DNA from: Yeosuana marina
GTDB lineage: Bacteria > Bacteroidota > Bacteroidia > Flavobacteriales > Flavobacteriaceae
NCBI RefSeq assembly: GCF_011762485.1
Contig: NZ_JAAKGI010000008.1
Coordinates: 124,001-188,000, forward strand
Direction of reading: 5' to 3'
DNA length: 64,000 nucleotides
The position numbers and the translations under genes were made by a program. Position 1 is the stretch's first letter, and each line of letters starts with the position of its first letter. Below the pieces are notes generated by a model. That model saw nothing but the letters and a program-made list of their open reading frames with translations. It did not search any database and had not been told where the DNA came from. Shown one piece after another: positions 54,600 to 63,396 of this stretch.

Positions 54600-55277
54600 T
54601 TATTCTACACGACTTAAGCCATCTAAGTCAATTATTTTTATTTGTTTTCCAATAGTAGTAATCAAGTCTTCTTTTTTAAACTGCGATAGGACTCTTATGG
54701 TAGATTCTGTTGCTGTTCCTATAATATTTGCAAAATCTTCTCTTGACAACAAAACACTCAAAGTCCCGTCTGGTTTTGTTCCAAAATTATCATTAATATA
54801 AATCAACGTTTCGGCGAGACGTTGTCGCACCGATTTTTGAGCCATGTTTACAATAATATCATCGGCTTCTTTTAAATCCATTGCCATTTCTTTTAATACA
54901 TCAAATGTAAAAGCTGTGTTTTTTTGAAGATCAGCCAAGATTTCGGTTTTTGGAATAAAACATACTTCCATATCATTTAAAGCGATGGCGCTAAGATTGA
55001 CACTTTCATCACTAACTAAAGAGCGCTGACCAATTAATTCGCCCTTTACAACCAATTTTATAATTTGATCTTTTCCGTTTGAACTTAGCTTGGTAAGTTT
55101 ACAAATACCTTCTCGAATACAATAAATTCCTTTAAGTGTATCACCTTCTTCAAATATAATGTCTCCTTTTTTTATAATTCGAGATGTTTTACAAGATGAA
55201 ATCCTTATTAATTCTTCTTCACTTAAGGTTTTTAAAGAATTAAACTGTTTTATAATACATTGTTCACACTTGCCCAT
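54600..55277 (-). CDS. Crp/Fnr-family transcriptional regulator (probable low-oxygen regulator)
   Basis: 225 residues. cNMP-binding beta-roll (about 20-130) and a winged helix-turn-helix (about 150-220). The recognition helix region is ATESTIRVLSQF; its Glu and Arg align with the TGA-contacting residues of Fnr/Crp. Cysteines are at 4, 7, 29, 53, 59 and 106. The N-terminal CxxC hints at a redox or Fe-S role, but the spacing differs from E. coli Fnr (20, 23, 29, 122). Divergent from the cbb3 assembly gene ccoI with palindromic Fnr-type boxes in between, which supports control of that cluster. It could also use another ligand. Confidence 0.85.
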   Translation of the reverse strand: MGKCEQCIIKQFNSLKTLSEEELIRISSCKTSRIIKKGDIIFEEGDTLKGIYCIREGICKLTKLSSNGKDQIIKLVVKGELIGQRSLVSDESVNLSAIALNDMEVCFIPKTEILADLQKNTAFTFDVLKEMAMDLKEADDIIVNMAQKSVRQRLAETLIYINDNFGTKPDGTLSVLLSREDFANIIGTATESTIRVLSQFKKEDLITTIGKQIKIIDLDGLSRVE

Positions 55278-55317
55278 AATGAAAGATAAATTGTTGCTAA
55301 ATTATACAAAACCTAAC

Positions 55318-55346
55318 AATTATCATATTTTATGAATATGATAATT
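55318..55346. repeat. 12-bp inverted repeat sharing half-sites with the Fnr-like box
   Basis: AATTATCATATT (55318-55329) and AATATGATAATT (55335-55346) with a 5-bp spacer. Its right arm overlaps the left half of the ccoI Fnr-like box (55336-55353), giving three TGAT/ATCA half-sites in a row. Confidence 0.6.
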
Positions 55347-55381
55347 ATCATATTTCTTTTTTATTATATTTGAAATATTTG
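55336..55381 (+). promoter_or_regulatory. ccoI promoter with Fnr-like box
   Basis: Perfect 18-bp palindrome ATATGATAATTATCATAT (55336-55353) containing TGAT-AATT-ATCA, centred at 55344.5. An AATATTTG -7-like octamer starts at 55374, exactly 29.5 bp downstream. A second -7 match, TATATTTG at 55365, also exists. The predicted RNA start is about 55386. Confidence 0.75.
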
Positions 55382-55412
55382 CATTTAGGTACAAAAAAGA
55401 GTAAATAAATTT

Positions 55413-57791
55413 ATGAAACATCATACATGTTTCCACTGTGGTTTAGACACCAAAGATACGGAGGTTATTATATTTGATAACAAACCTTTTTGCTGTAATG
55501 GTTGTAAAACTGTTTATGAAATTTTTTCAGCAAACGATTTAACTTGTTATTATGACTTACAACAAGCTCCTGGTGCTACACCAAAAGAAATTGAAGGAAA
55601 ATATAATTTTCTCGATAATAGTAAGATTATTGATCAACTCTTAGAGTTCAATGACGGAAAAACTCAAATAGTTACCTTATATATACCTCATATTCATTGT
55701 AGTTCTTGTATTTGGATTTTAGAAAACTTAAATAAAATTCATCCTGCTATAAGTTCGTCTATTGTTAATTTTGGTAAAAAAAATATCAGAATCACTTTTA
55801 ATTCTGAGGCTATTTCGCTTAAAGATTTAGTGATTCTTCTAAATAGTATAGGTTATGAACCTTTTATAAGTTTAGACGACTATAGCACAGGTAAAAAACA
55901 TATTGATCGCTCATTAATTTACAAACTGGGTATTGCAGGATTTGCTTTTGGCAACATTATGTTTCTATCCTTTCCTGAGTATTTTGAAGTGAATGAGTTT
56001 TGGTTAGATCAATACAAACCACTGTTTAGGTGGATTATGTTTGCTTTTTCACTTCCTGTTGTTTTTTACTGCTCTCAAGAATATTTTATTTCTGCATATA
56101 AGGGTCTTCGTTCTAAAATCCTAAATGTAGATGTTCCTATCGCCTTAGGAATTTTGGTATTATTCATTAGAAGTACCATTGAAATAATTTTTAACTATGG
56201 CTCAGGTTTTTTTGATAGCCTTTCAGGTTTGGTATTCTTCTTATTACTAGGGAAGTTTTTTCAGCAAAAAACATACACATTCTTATCTTTTGAACGTGAT
56301 TATAAATCTTATTTTCCTATTGGTATTACAAAAATAACCTCTGAAGAAAAAGAAGAATCTATACAAGTTTATGACATAAAAAAAGGAGACAGACTTCTTA
56401 TTAGAAATGAAGAACTAATACCTGTTGATTGTATTTTGATTAAGGGACGTGCACATATAGATTACAGTTTTGTTACTGGCGAATCAAAAGTGGTTAAGAA
56501 GACCTCTGGCGACAAATTATTTGCAGGTGGAAAACAACTAGAAGGAAGCATAGAAGTTGACGTGCTAAAAACCGTAGAACAAAGTTATTTAACACAACTT
56601 TGGAGTAATGATGTATTTAAAACAGACAAAGAACAATCCTTCACTTCAATAACAAACAATATAAGTCAATACTTTACTATAGCAGTTCTTTCTATCGCCT
56701 TAATTACAACAACCTATTGGTTACTAGTAGACTCCAGCAAAGCTTTAAATGTATTTACAGCCGTATTAATTATTGCTTGTCCGTGTGCTTTTGCGTTATC
56801 TGCTCCTTTTACCTATGGAAATATTTTACGAATCTTAGGTAATAAAAAATTCTATTTAAAAAATGCCAGTGTTATTGAACAATTAGCTAAAATAAACACC
56901 ATCATCTTTGATAAAACAGGAACGATTACAGCCAACAAAGATACTTCTATAAACTATGAAGGTATTGAGCTTTCTCCTGAAGAAGAGTCCTTATTAAAAA
57001 GCACCTTACGCGGTTCAAACCACCCGTTAAGTCGGTCTCTATACAACCTTTTAAAAGAACATGATATTTTACCATTAGACACGTATCAGGAATATTTAGG
57101 AGAAGGTATCACGGGACAATACAAAAAAAACCAAATAAAAATAGGCTCTGCCCCATTTGTAGGGTATGCTGCAGATACATCAACATTAAACACCACAGTT
57201 CATGTAAGTAGCAACGATACATACAAAGGTAAATTCACGTTTTATAATGCTTATAGAAAAGGCTTGTCGCAGTTATTTAATAAGCTAAAAAAACAGTATG
57301 ATTTAGCCATTCTTTCTGGAGACAATGCAGGTGAAAAAGAAAATTTAACGAAATTACTTCCAGCCAAAACAAAATTGTTATTCAACCAAAAACCTGAAGA
57401 TAAGCTGGAATACATTAAATACCATCAAAGCGAAGGTGCTAACGTTTTAATGATTGGAGATGGTTTAAATGATGCTGGTGCTTTAGCACAAAGTAATGTT
57501 GGAATAGCTATATCAGAAAATGTTAATGTATTTTCGCCTGCATGTGATGCGATTTTGGATGCATCAAAATTTAATCAATTATACGAGTATATAAAAATAT
57601 CTAAAACGGCTTTAAAAATTATTAAATGGAGTTTTGTTTTATCATTTATATATAATGTATTTGGGCTTTACTTTGCTGTAACCGGACAATTAGCTCCTGT
57701 TGTTGCAGCTATATTAATGCCTTTAAGTTCAATTAGTATTGTAAGTTTTACAACGCTTGCTACAAACATAGCTGGAAGAAAATTAAAATAA
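55413..57791 (+). CDS. ccoI: cbb3 oxidase copper-transporting P-type ATPase
   Basis: 792 residues. Exports or delivers copper for assembly of cytochrome cbb3. N-terminal Cys-rich zinc-ribbon-like part (CFHCGLDTK and CCNGCKTVY), then an HMA domain with CSSCIW. P1B-ATPase motifs: CPC in ACPCAFALS, phosphorylation Asp500 in DKTGTI, HP locus in SNHPLS, and GDGLNDAG. Eight transmembrane helices expected. First gene of the cco cluster, with ccoS 70 bp downstream behind its own box. Also called fixI. Confidence 0.92.
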   Translation: MKHHTCFHCGLDTKDTEVIIFDNKPFCCNGCKTVYEIFSANDLTCYYDLQQAPGATPKEIEGKYNFLDNSKIIDQLLEFNDGKTQIVTLYIPHIHCSSCIWILENLNKIHPAISSSIVNFGKKNIRITFNSEAISLKDLVILLNSIGYEPFISLDDYSTGKKHIDRSLIYKLGIAGFAFGNIMFLSFPEYFEVNEFWLDQYKPLFRWIMFAFSLPVVFYCSQEYFISAYKGLRSKILNVDVPIALGILVLFIRSTIEIIFNYGSGFFDSLSGLVFFLLLGKFFQQKTYTFLSFERDYKSYFPIGITKITSEEKEESIQVYDIKKGDRLLIRNEELIPVDCILIKGRAHIDYSFVTGESKVVKKTSGDKLFAGGKQLEGSIEVDVLKTVEQSYLTQLWSNDVFKTDKEQSFTSITNNISQYFTIAVLSIALITTTYWLLVDSSKALNVFTAVLIIACPCAFALSAPFTYGNILRILGNKKFYLKNASVIEQLAKINTIIFDKTGTITANKDTSINYEGIELSPEEESLLKSTLRGSNHPLSRSLYNLLKEHDILPLDTYQEYLGEGITGQYKKNQIKIGSAPFVGYAADTSTLNTTVHVSSNDTYKGKFTFYNAYRKGLSQLFNKLKKQYDLAILSGDNAGEKENLTKLLPAKTKLLFNQKPEDKLEYIKYHQSEGANVLMIGDGLNDAGALAQSNVGIAISENVNVFSPACDAILDASKFNQLYEYIKISKTALKIIKWSFVLSFIYNVFGLYFAVTGQLAPVVAAILMPLSSISIVSFTTLATNIAGRKLK

Positions 57792-57793
57792 TT

Positions 57794-57842
57794 ATAATAT
57801 GATATTTATCATATTATAGAAAAACACATAAAAGTATTTTTA
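57794..57842 (+). promoter_or_regulatory. ccoS promoter with Fnr-like box
   Basis: ATAATATGAT-ATTT-ATCATATTAT (arms 57794-57803 and 57808-57817), centred at 57805.5. A -7-like TATTTTTA starts at 57835, again exactly 29.5 bp away. The predicted RNA start near 57847 gives a short leader of about 15 nt to ccoS. Confidence 0.7.
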
Positions 57843-57861
57843 TCGCTTATTTAAAACACGT

Positions 57862-58047
57862 ATGAACGTCATCTATTTAATGCTCACAATTAGTATTATT
57901 GTTGCTCTTGTATTTTTTATTGCATTTATTATAGCAGTAAAAAACGGACAATATGATGATAGTTATACACCTTCAGTTCGGATGCTTTTTGAAGATGAAC
58001 TAGTTAAAGAAAAATCAACTAAATCAATTAAAACTAAAAAAGATTAA
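57862..58047 (+). CDS. ccoS: cbb3 oxidase assembly protein CcoS
   Basis: 61 residues: one transmembrane helix (about 3-28) and a short cytoplasmic tail with [16 protein letters not shown], the usual aspartate-rich region of CcoS/FixS. Needed for cofactor insertion into cbb3 oxidase. Located 11 bp before ccoNO. Confidence 0.85.
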   Translation: MNVIYLMLTISIIVALVFFIAFIIAVKNGQYDDSYTPSVRMLFEDELVKEKSTKSIKTKKD

Positions 58048-58058
58048 TTATTAAACTT

Positions 58059-60248
58059 ATGGAAGTACAACAATTTCATTACGATAATAAAATCGTTAAA
58101 AATTTCATCTATGCTACCATGGTATGGGGCGTTGTTGGTATGCTAGTAGGCTTACTGTTGGCATATTTATTTTTATTCCCAACTTTAACCGACGGTATTT
58201 CATGGTTAAGTTTTGGTCGTTTAAGACCATTACATACCAATGCAGTTATTTTTGCATTTGTTGGTAATGCCATTTTTGCTGGTGTTTACTATTCATCTCA
58301 ACGTTTACTTAAAGCACGTATGTTTAGCGACGTGTTAAGTAAAATTAACTTTTGGGGGTGGCAACTTATTATTGTAGGCGCTGCTTTAACCTTACCTTTT
58401 GGATTTACAAGCTCAAAAGAATATGCCGAATTGGAATGGCCTTTTGATATTGCCATTGCCGTTATTTGGGTAGTTTTTGGTTGGAATCTTATTGGAACCA
58501 TCTTAAAAAGACGTCAACGCCACTTATATGTTGCTATTTGGTTTTACATAGCAACTTTTGTTACTGTTGCTGTTCTTCATATTTTTAATAGTTTAGAATT
58601 ACCAGTTAGTTTAACTGGTATGAAAAGCTACTCGGTTTACGCTGGTGTTCAAGATGCCCTAGTACAATGGTGGTATGGACATAATGCCGTAGCCTTCTTT
58701 TTAACAACTCCATTTTTAGGCTTAATGTATTATTTTGTTCCTAAAGCTGCTAACAGACCTATCTATTCTTACAGACTGTCTATTGTACACTTTTGGTCAT
58801 TAATATTTATATACATATGGGCAGGCCCACACCACTTATTATATACAGCTCTTCCTGAATGGGCACAAAGTTTAGGGACTACATTTTCAATTATGCTGTT
58901 AATGCCATCTTGGGGTGGTATGATAAACGGATTATTAACACTTCGTGGAGCCTGGGACAAAGTAAGAACTGACCCTGTTTTAAAGTTCTTAGTTGTAGCT
59001 ATTACAGGATACGGTATGGCAACATTTGAAGGGCCTACCTTATCGTTAAAAAATGTAAATGCCATTGCGCATTTTACAGACTGGATTATTGCCCACGTTC
59101 ACGTTGGTGCTTTAGCTTGGAACGGCTTTTTAACCTTTGGAATGATTTATTGGTTAGTACCAAGACTATTTAAAACAAAATTGTTCTCTATAGGCATGGC
59201 CAACCTTCATTTTTGGATAGGTACTCTTGGTATTGTTATGTATACATTACCCATGTACGTAGCTGGATTTACACAAGCAAGTATGTGGAAACAATTCAAT
59301 CCTGACGGCACGTTAGTTTATGGTAACTTCTTAGAAACAGTTACCGAAATTATGCCAATGTATTGGATGCGAGCTATTGGTGGTACCTTATATATAACTG
59401 GTATGCTTATTTTGGTTTACAATATTGTTGCCACAATAAGATCGGGAAGTAAAGTTACAGATGAATTAGCTGAAGCTCCAGCCTTAGAGCGCGTTTCTAA
59501 AAAACGTCTTGCTGGTGAAGGATGGCATTCTTGGTTAGAACGTAAACCTGTTAGATTAACCATATTTGCTACTATAACTATTCTAATTGGAGGTATGGTA
59601 CAAATTATACCTACCATTCTAATCAAATCAAATATTCCAACTATAGCGAGTGTAAAACCATATACACCGTTAGAACTTGAAGGACGCGACATTTATATTC
59701 GTGAAGGCTGCGTAGGCTGTCACTCTCAAATGATTAGACCTTTTAGAAGTGAAGTAGAGCGTTATGGTGAATACTCAAAAGCCGGGGAATATGTATATGA
59801 TCACCCGTTCCTTTGGGGTAGTAAACGTACAGGTCCAGATTTACATCGTATAGGAGGAAAATACTCTGACAACTGGCATTTAAACCATATGTATGATCCT
59901 AGAAGCACTTCTAGTGGATCTATCATGCCTAGCTATCCTTGGTTACTTAAAAATAAACTTGATAAATCTACAACAGAAGCTAAAATGCAAACTATGGTGA
60001 CTCTTGGCGTTCCTTATACTGAAGAGGAAATAGCCAATGCACAACAGCAAATGACAGAACAAGGAACTCAAATTGAACAAAATTTGTATACCGATCCTGA
60101 CTTTGCTGAAAGTTATGAAGCCGACAAGAAAAATGCTGCTGAAAGCGGTAGTGAATTTGTTGAAATGAAAGATCGTGAAATAGTTGCTGTGATAGCCTAT
60201 TTACAGCGATTAGGAACAGATATAAAAGTAAAAGATTCGCAAGAATAA
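58059..60248 (+). CDS. ccoNO: Cytochrome cbb3 oxidase subunits I and II fused
   Basis: 729 residues. The first 490 or so are CcoN: twelve helices with heme-copper ligands in [30 protein letters not shown] (probable cross-linked Tyr) and [13 protein letters not shown] further helix near 508-530 starts the CcoO part, which has one heme c site Cys551-x2-Cys554-His555 ([14 protein letters not shown]) and the axial Met region [10 protein letters not shown]. CcoN-CcoO fusions are the norm in Bacteroidota. Reduces oxygen at low concentrations and pumps protons. Confidence 0.95.
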   Translation: MEVQQFHYDNKIVKNFIYATMVWGVVGMLVGLLLAYLFLFPTLTDGISWLSFGRLRPLHTNAVIFAFVGNAIFAGVYYSSQRLLKARMFSDVLSKINFWGWQLIIVGAALTLPFGFTSSKEYAELEWPFDIAIAVIWVVFGWNLIGTILKRRQRHLYVAIWFYIATFVTVAVLHIFNSLELPVSLTGMKSYSVYAGVQDALVQWWYGHNAVAFFLTTPFLGLMYYFVPKAANRPIYSYRLSIVHFWSLIFIYIWAGPHHLLYTALPEWAQSLGTTFSIMLLMPSWGGMINGLLTLRGAWDKVRTDPVLKFLVVAITGYGMATFEGPTLSLKNVNAIAHFTDWIIAHVHVGALAWNGFLTFGMIYWLVPRLFKTKLFSIGMANLHFWIGTLGIVMYTLPMYVAGFTQASMWKQFNPDGTLVYGNFLETVTEIMPMYWMRAIGGTLYITGMLILVYNIVATIRSGSKVTDELAEAPALERVSKKRLAGEGWHSWLERKPVRLTIFATITILIGGMVQIIPTILIKSNIPTIASVKPYTPLELEGRDIYIREGCVGCHSQMIRPFRSEVERYGEYSKAGEYVYDHPFLWGSKRTGPDLHRIGGKYSDNWHLNHMYDPRSTSSGSIMPSYPWLLKNKLDKSTTEAKMQTMVTLGVPYTEEEIANAQQQMTEQGTQIEQNLYTDPDFAESYEADKKNAAESGSEFVEMKDREIVAVIAYLQRLGTDIKVKDSQE

Positions 60249-60272
60249 TTAATTCATTAAAAAAATATAAAC

Positions 60273-60464
60273 ATGTTGAAATTTGTTAAAAACTACATGG
60301 AAACTATTTCAGGAATTGAAATTTATCCTATCATATCTTTACTTATTTTTTTCGCATTTTTTGTTATTCTCTTCTGGTGGGTGTTTTCTGCTAAAAAAGA
60401 ATATATCAATACTGTGAGTAACCTTCCATTAGACAACAACAACCAAAACGATTATTTGTTATGA
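60273..60464 (+). CDS. ccoQ: CcoQ-like small cbb3 subunit
   Basis: 63 residues with a single transmembrane helix (about 20-40, ISLLIFFAFFVILFWWVF) and KKEYI after it, as in FixQ/CcoQ. Stabilises the complex. Its TGA/ATG overlaps the ccoP start by 4 bp (60461-60464), suggesting translational coupling. Confidence 0.8.
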   Translation: MLKFVKNYMETISGIEIYPIISLLIFFAFFVILFWWVFSAKKEYINTVSNLPLDNNNQNDYLL

Positions 60465-61414
60465 GAAATCTTATTCCATCTTACATTAGAGTCCCTATAG
60501 TATTCTTTATAATTCTTGGCCTGGTAGAATATTTTGTTGATTCAGGCGATCAGCCAGCATTCATCAAATATCCAGTCATACTATTGTTTCTTCTATTGGT
60601 ATTATTAATTCTAGTAGCTATAGAGGCTATTATTGGTGCCCTAGAAAATGTTATGTTTCAAAGTTTAACCGAAGAAGCAAAAGAACGTTTTTTAGCATCA
60701 AAAACCAAAGTTCCTCAATTTACTTGGATTAAAAATACTTATAAAAAATTAGCAGGCACAAAACCTATAGAGACAGAAAGCGAACTTATTTTAGACCATA
60801 ACTACGATGGTATCAAAGAATTAGACAATTCGCTACCACCTTGGTGGATATATTCATTTTATGCATCAATAGTATTTGCAGCAGTTTATCTGGTAAATGT
60901 TCATATCCTTGGCAACAATAGCCAATTTGATGAGTATGCAGAAGAATATAAGCAAGCTGAAATAAGTATTGCAGAATACAAAAAAAATGCTAAAGATTTA
61001 GTTGATATAAATACCGTAACTCAACTAACGGATGCCGCAGATTTGAGTGCTGGCAAAGCTATTTTTATGCAAAACTGTGTTGCTTGCCACATGGCTGATG
61101 GAGGTGGTGGTATTGGACCTAACTTAACAGACAAACATTGGATTTTAGGAGGTGGCATTAAAAATGTGTTTCATACAATTACAGAAGGTGGTAGAGATGG
61201 CAAAGGGATGATTGCCTGGAAACAAAACTTTAAACCATCTGAAATTGCACAAGTGGCAAGTTATGTGCTATCTCTGCAAGGCACTACTCCTGCTAACCCT
61301 AAAGAGCCGCAAGGTGATATTATTTGGCCTGATGAAACTGAAGAAACTCCTGCTGTTGATGAAACTAAAACAACAGAGGTTGACTCTTTATCAACTATGG
61401 CCGCAACTAAATAA
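60461..61414 (+). CDS. ccoP: Cytochrome cbb3 oxidase subunit III, mono-heme
   Basis: 317 residues. Two N-terminal helices (about 9-25 and 38-60), a third near 125-145 after LPPWWIYSFY, then a single cytochrome c domain with NCVACHMADGG and the axial-Met region GMIAWKQNF. Classical CcoP has two CxxCH sites; only one is present here. The C-terminal tail is acidic and low-complexity (DETEETPAVDETKTTEV). It delivers electrons to ccoNO at the periplasmic face. Confidence 0.9.
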   Translation: MRNLIPSYIRVPIVFFIILGLVEYFVDSGDQPAFIKYPVILLFLLLVLLILVAIEAIIGALENVMFQSLTEEAKERFLASKTKVPQFTWIKNTYKKLAGTKPIETESELILDHNYDGIKELDNSLPPWWIYSFYASIVFAAVYLVNVHILGNNSQFDEYAEEYKQAEISIAEYKKNAKDLVDINTVTQLTDAADLSAGKAIFMQNCVACHMADGGGGIGPNLTDKHWILGGGIKNVFHTITEGGRDGKGMIAWKQNFKPSEIAQVASYVLSLQGTTPANPKEPQGDIIWPDETEETPAVDETKTTEVDSLSTMAATK

Positions 61415-61430
61415 ATTTAAAGTAAAAATA

Positions 61431-61487
61431 CAAGAACCAAGAGTTTAAGAATTTAATACATAAATTTTCTTTTTGTCTTGGTTCTTT
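61431..61487 (+). terminator. Terminator-like hairpin between ccoP and ccoG
   Basis: 11-bp stem AAGAACCAAGA / TCTTGGTTCTT with a 33-nt loop followed by TTTGTC, within the cco cluster. It could lower read-through into ccoG-H, or mark a boundary. Confidence 0.5.
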
Positions 61488-61509
61488 TGTCTAAACAAGT
61501 CTACAAAAA

Positions 61510-62934
61510 ATGGAAACCCCAAAAAACGAAAAATTCAGAGATTCTATTGGCACCATTACTGAAGAAGGAAAACGCGCGTGGGTATTTCCTAAAAAACCCT
61601 CAGGTAAATTCTATAACTATAGAAAAATAGTTAGCTATGTGTTGTTGGCTTTTCTAATAGCAGCTCCATTTGTTAAAATTAATGGGAACCAATTTTTGAT
61701 GTTCAATATTTTAGAACGTCGATTTAATATTTTTGGCTTTCCCTTTTGGCCGCAAGACTTTTATTTATTTGTACTCTCAATGATTACAGGGGTTCTTTTT
61801 ATAACCTTATTTACCGTTGTTTTTGGTCGTATTTTTTGTGGATGGATTTGTCCTCAAACTATTTTTATGGAAATGGTTTTTAGACGAATTGAATATTGGA
61901 TTGACGGAGACAGAAATAAACAAATTAAGTTAAAAAAACAGCCCTGGAATGCTGAAAAAATAAGAAAGCGTCTTTTAAAGTGGTTCATTTTTTTAGTTAT
62001 TTCATTCTTTATTGCCAATGTTTTTTTAGCTTATTTAATTGGTGGAGATACTGTTCTTGAATATATATCAGAAGGTCCCTCTAACCATTTAAGCACACTA
62101 TTTTCTTTATTAATTTTTACAGCTGTTTTCTATTTTGTATTTGCATGGTTTAGAGAACAAGTTTGTATTATAGCATGTCCTTACGGAAGATTACAAGGTG
62201 TATTATTAGACAATAAATCAATTGTTGTTGCCTACGATCACAAACGAGGTGAAGCGGAAAATGGAAGAAAAAAATGGCGTAACGGGGAAGATAGACAAGC
62301 TTTAGGATATGGAGATTGCATTGATTGTACCCAATGTGTTCATGTATGCCCAACAGGTATTGATATAAGAAATGGAACTCAATTAGAATGTGTAAACTGT
62401 ACTGCCTGTATTGATGAGTGCGATTCTATTATGGAGAAAGTAGGTCTTGAAAAAGGACTTATTAGATATGCTAGTGAAGCAGAAATAGAGAACAAAGAAC
62501 CTTTTAAACTTACTGCGAGAATGAAAGGGTATATAGCCGTTTTAGTTATTCTTGTTGGCGTGTTAACAGGTATGTTGTTTTTAAGAAATGATGTTGAAGC
62601 CACTGTTTTAAGATTACCAGGCCAGTTATTTGAACACAAAGCAAATAATATGATAAGTAATGTATTTACTTATAAATTGGTAAATAAAACAACTAAGGAA
62701 ATTGACGACGTAGTGTTTAAACTACGCAAATATAAAGGCACTATCAAATTAGTTTCAACAAAAGATAATTTTATTGTTCCTGCGCAAGGAATTGCAGAAG
62801 GGACTTTATTTATTGAAATTAATAAATCAGAACTTAATGGAGATAAAAATAAATTAATGATTGAAGTTTACAGTCACGATAAATTGATTGAAACAACAAC
62901 CGTCAACTTTTTAGGTCCTAGAAGTTATAATTAA
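61510..62934 (+). CDS. ccoG: cbb3 oxidase assembly protein CcoG (FixG/RdxA)
   Basis: 474 residues. Four to five helices, with FCGWICPQTIFMEMVFRRIEY and the VCIIACPYGRLQG loop. Two 4Fe-4S motifs are seen: CIDCTQCVHVCPTG and CVNCTACIDECD. A C-terminal Ig-like periplasmic domain follows the last helix (about 345-360). Known to reduce Cu(II) to Cu(I) for cbb3 biogenesis. Start ATG at 61510 gives the normal N-terminus. Confidence 0.93.
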   Translation: METPKNEKFRDSIGTITEEGKRAWVFPKKPSGKFYNYRKIVSYVLLAFLIAAPFVKINGNQFLMFNILERRFNIFGFPFWPQDFYLFVLSMITGVLFITLFTVVFGRIFCGWICPQTIFMEMVFRRIEYWIDGDRNKQIKLKKQPWNAEKIRKRLLKWFIFLVISFFIANVFLAYLIGGDTVLEYISEGPSNHLSTLFSLLIFTAVFYFVFAWFREQVCIIACPYGRLQGVLLDNKSIVVAYDHKRGEAENGRKKWRNGEDRQALGYGDCIDCTQCVHVCPTGIDIRNGTQLECVNCTACIDECDSIMEKVGLEKGLIRYASEAEIENKEPFKLTARMKGYIAVLVILVGVLTGMLFLRNDVEATVLRLPGQLFEHKANNMISNVFTYKLVNKTTKEIDDVVFKLRKYKGTIKLVSTKDNFIVPAQGIAEGTLFIEINKSELNGDKNKLMIEVYSHDKLIETTTVNFLGPRSYN

Positions 62935-62947
62935 AAAAATAGTTATT

Positions 62948-63394
62948 ATGAAATTTAATTGGGGAACAGGAATTGTTTTAGCTTTCATCGGATTTATTTC
63001 CTTTATCATGTATTTTGTTATTTCTATGAATTTTAACAAAAAATATAATCATGATTTAGTTACAGAAGATTATTATAAAGTTGAGCTAGGATATCAAAAA
63101 GATATTGACAAACAAAATAACGCGAAAACTCTCAAAGAAAATATCTCTTACACTAAAACTAGTGAAGGGTTACGCATTGTTTTCCCAAAAAATTTCGATA
63201 TCAAAAATATTACAGGAAAAGTGTTCCTATATAGACCATCTAACAAACAATTAGATTTTGAAACTCCAATTTCATTGTCTGAAAATTATTTGCTCGTACC
63301 TGACAAACGTTTATTAGATGGTCGATGGAACCTTACTGTAGATTGGCAATATAATGGAACACCTTATATCTATAAAGCTTCCATAAATTATTAA
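62948..63394 (+). CDS. ccoH: FixH/CcoH family protein
   Basis: 148 residues: one N-terminal transmembrane helix (about 6-28), the motif NHDLVTEDYYKVELGYQKDID that marks Bacteroidota FixH (YY-Y-x-Q), and a periplasmic beta domain. Helps assemble cbb3 oxidase. 13 bp after ccoG and 2 bp before the next gene. Confidence 0.88.
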   Translation: MKFNWGTGIVLAFIGFISFIMYFVISMNFNKKYNHDLVTEDYYKVELGYQKDIDKQNNAKTLKENISYTKTSEGLRIVFPKNFDIKNITGKVFLYRPSNKQLDFETPISLSENYLLVPDKRLLDGRWNLTVDWQYNGTPYIYKASINY

Positions 63395-63396
63395 TT

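Noticed and set aside
55307..55314. -7 element for the Crp/Fnr gene itself on the minus strand (AGGTTTTG)
   Set aside because: Two mismatches to TAnnTTTG, and its distance to the box centre is 30.5, not 29.5.
61212..61448. Plus-strand frame of 78 codons overlapping the ccoP 3' end
   Set aside because: It is an out-of-frame reading of the ccoP tail, with Leu/Lys-rich low-complexity sequence and no family resemblance.
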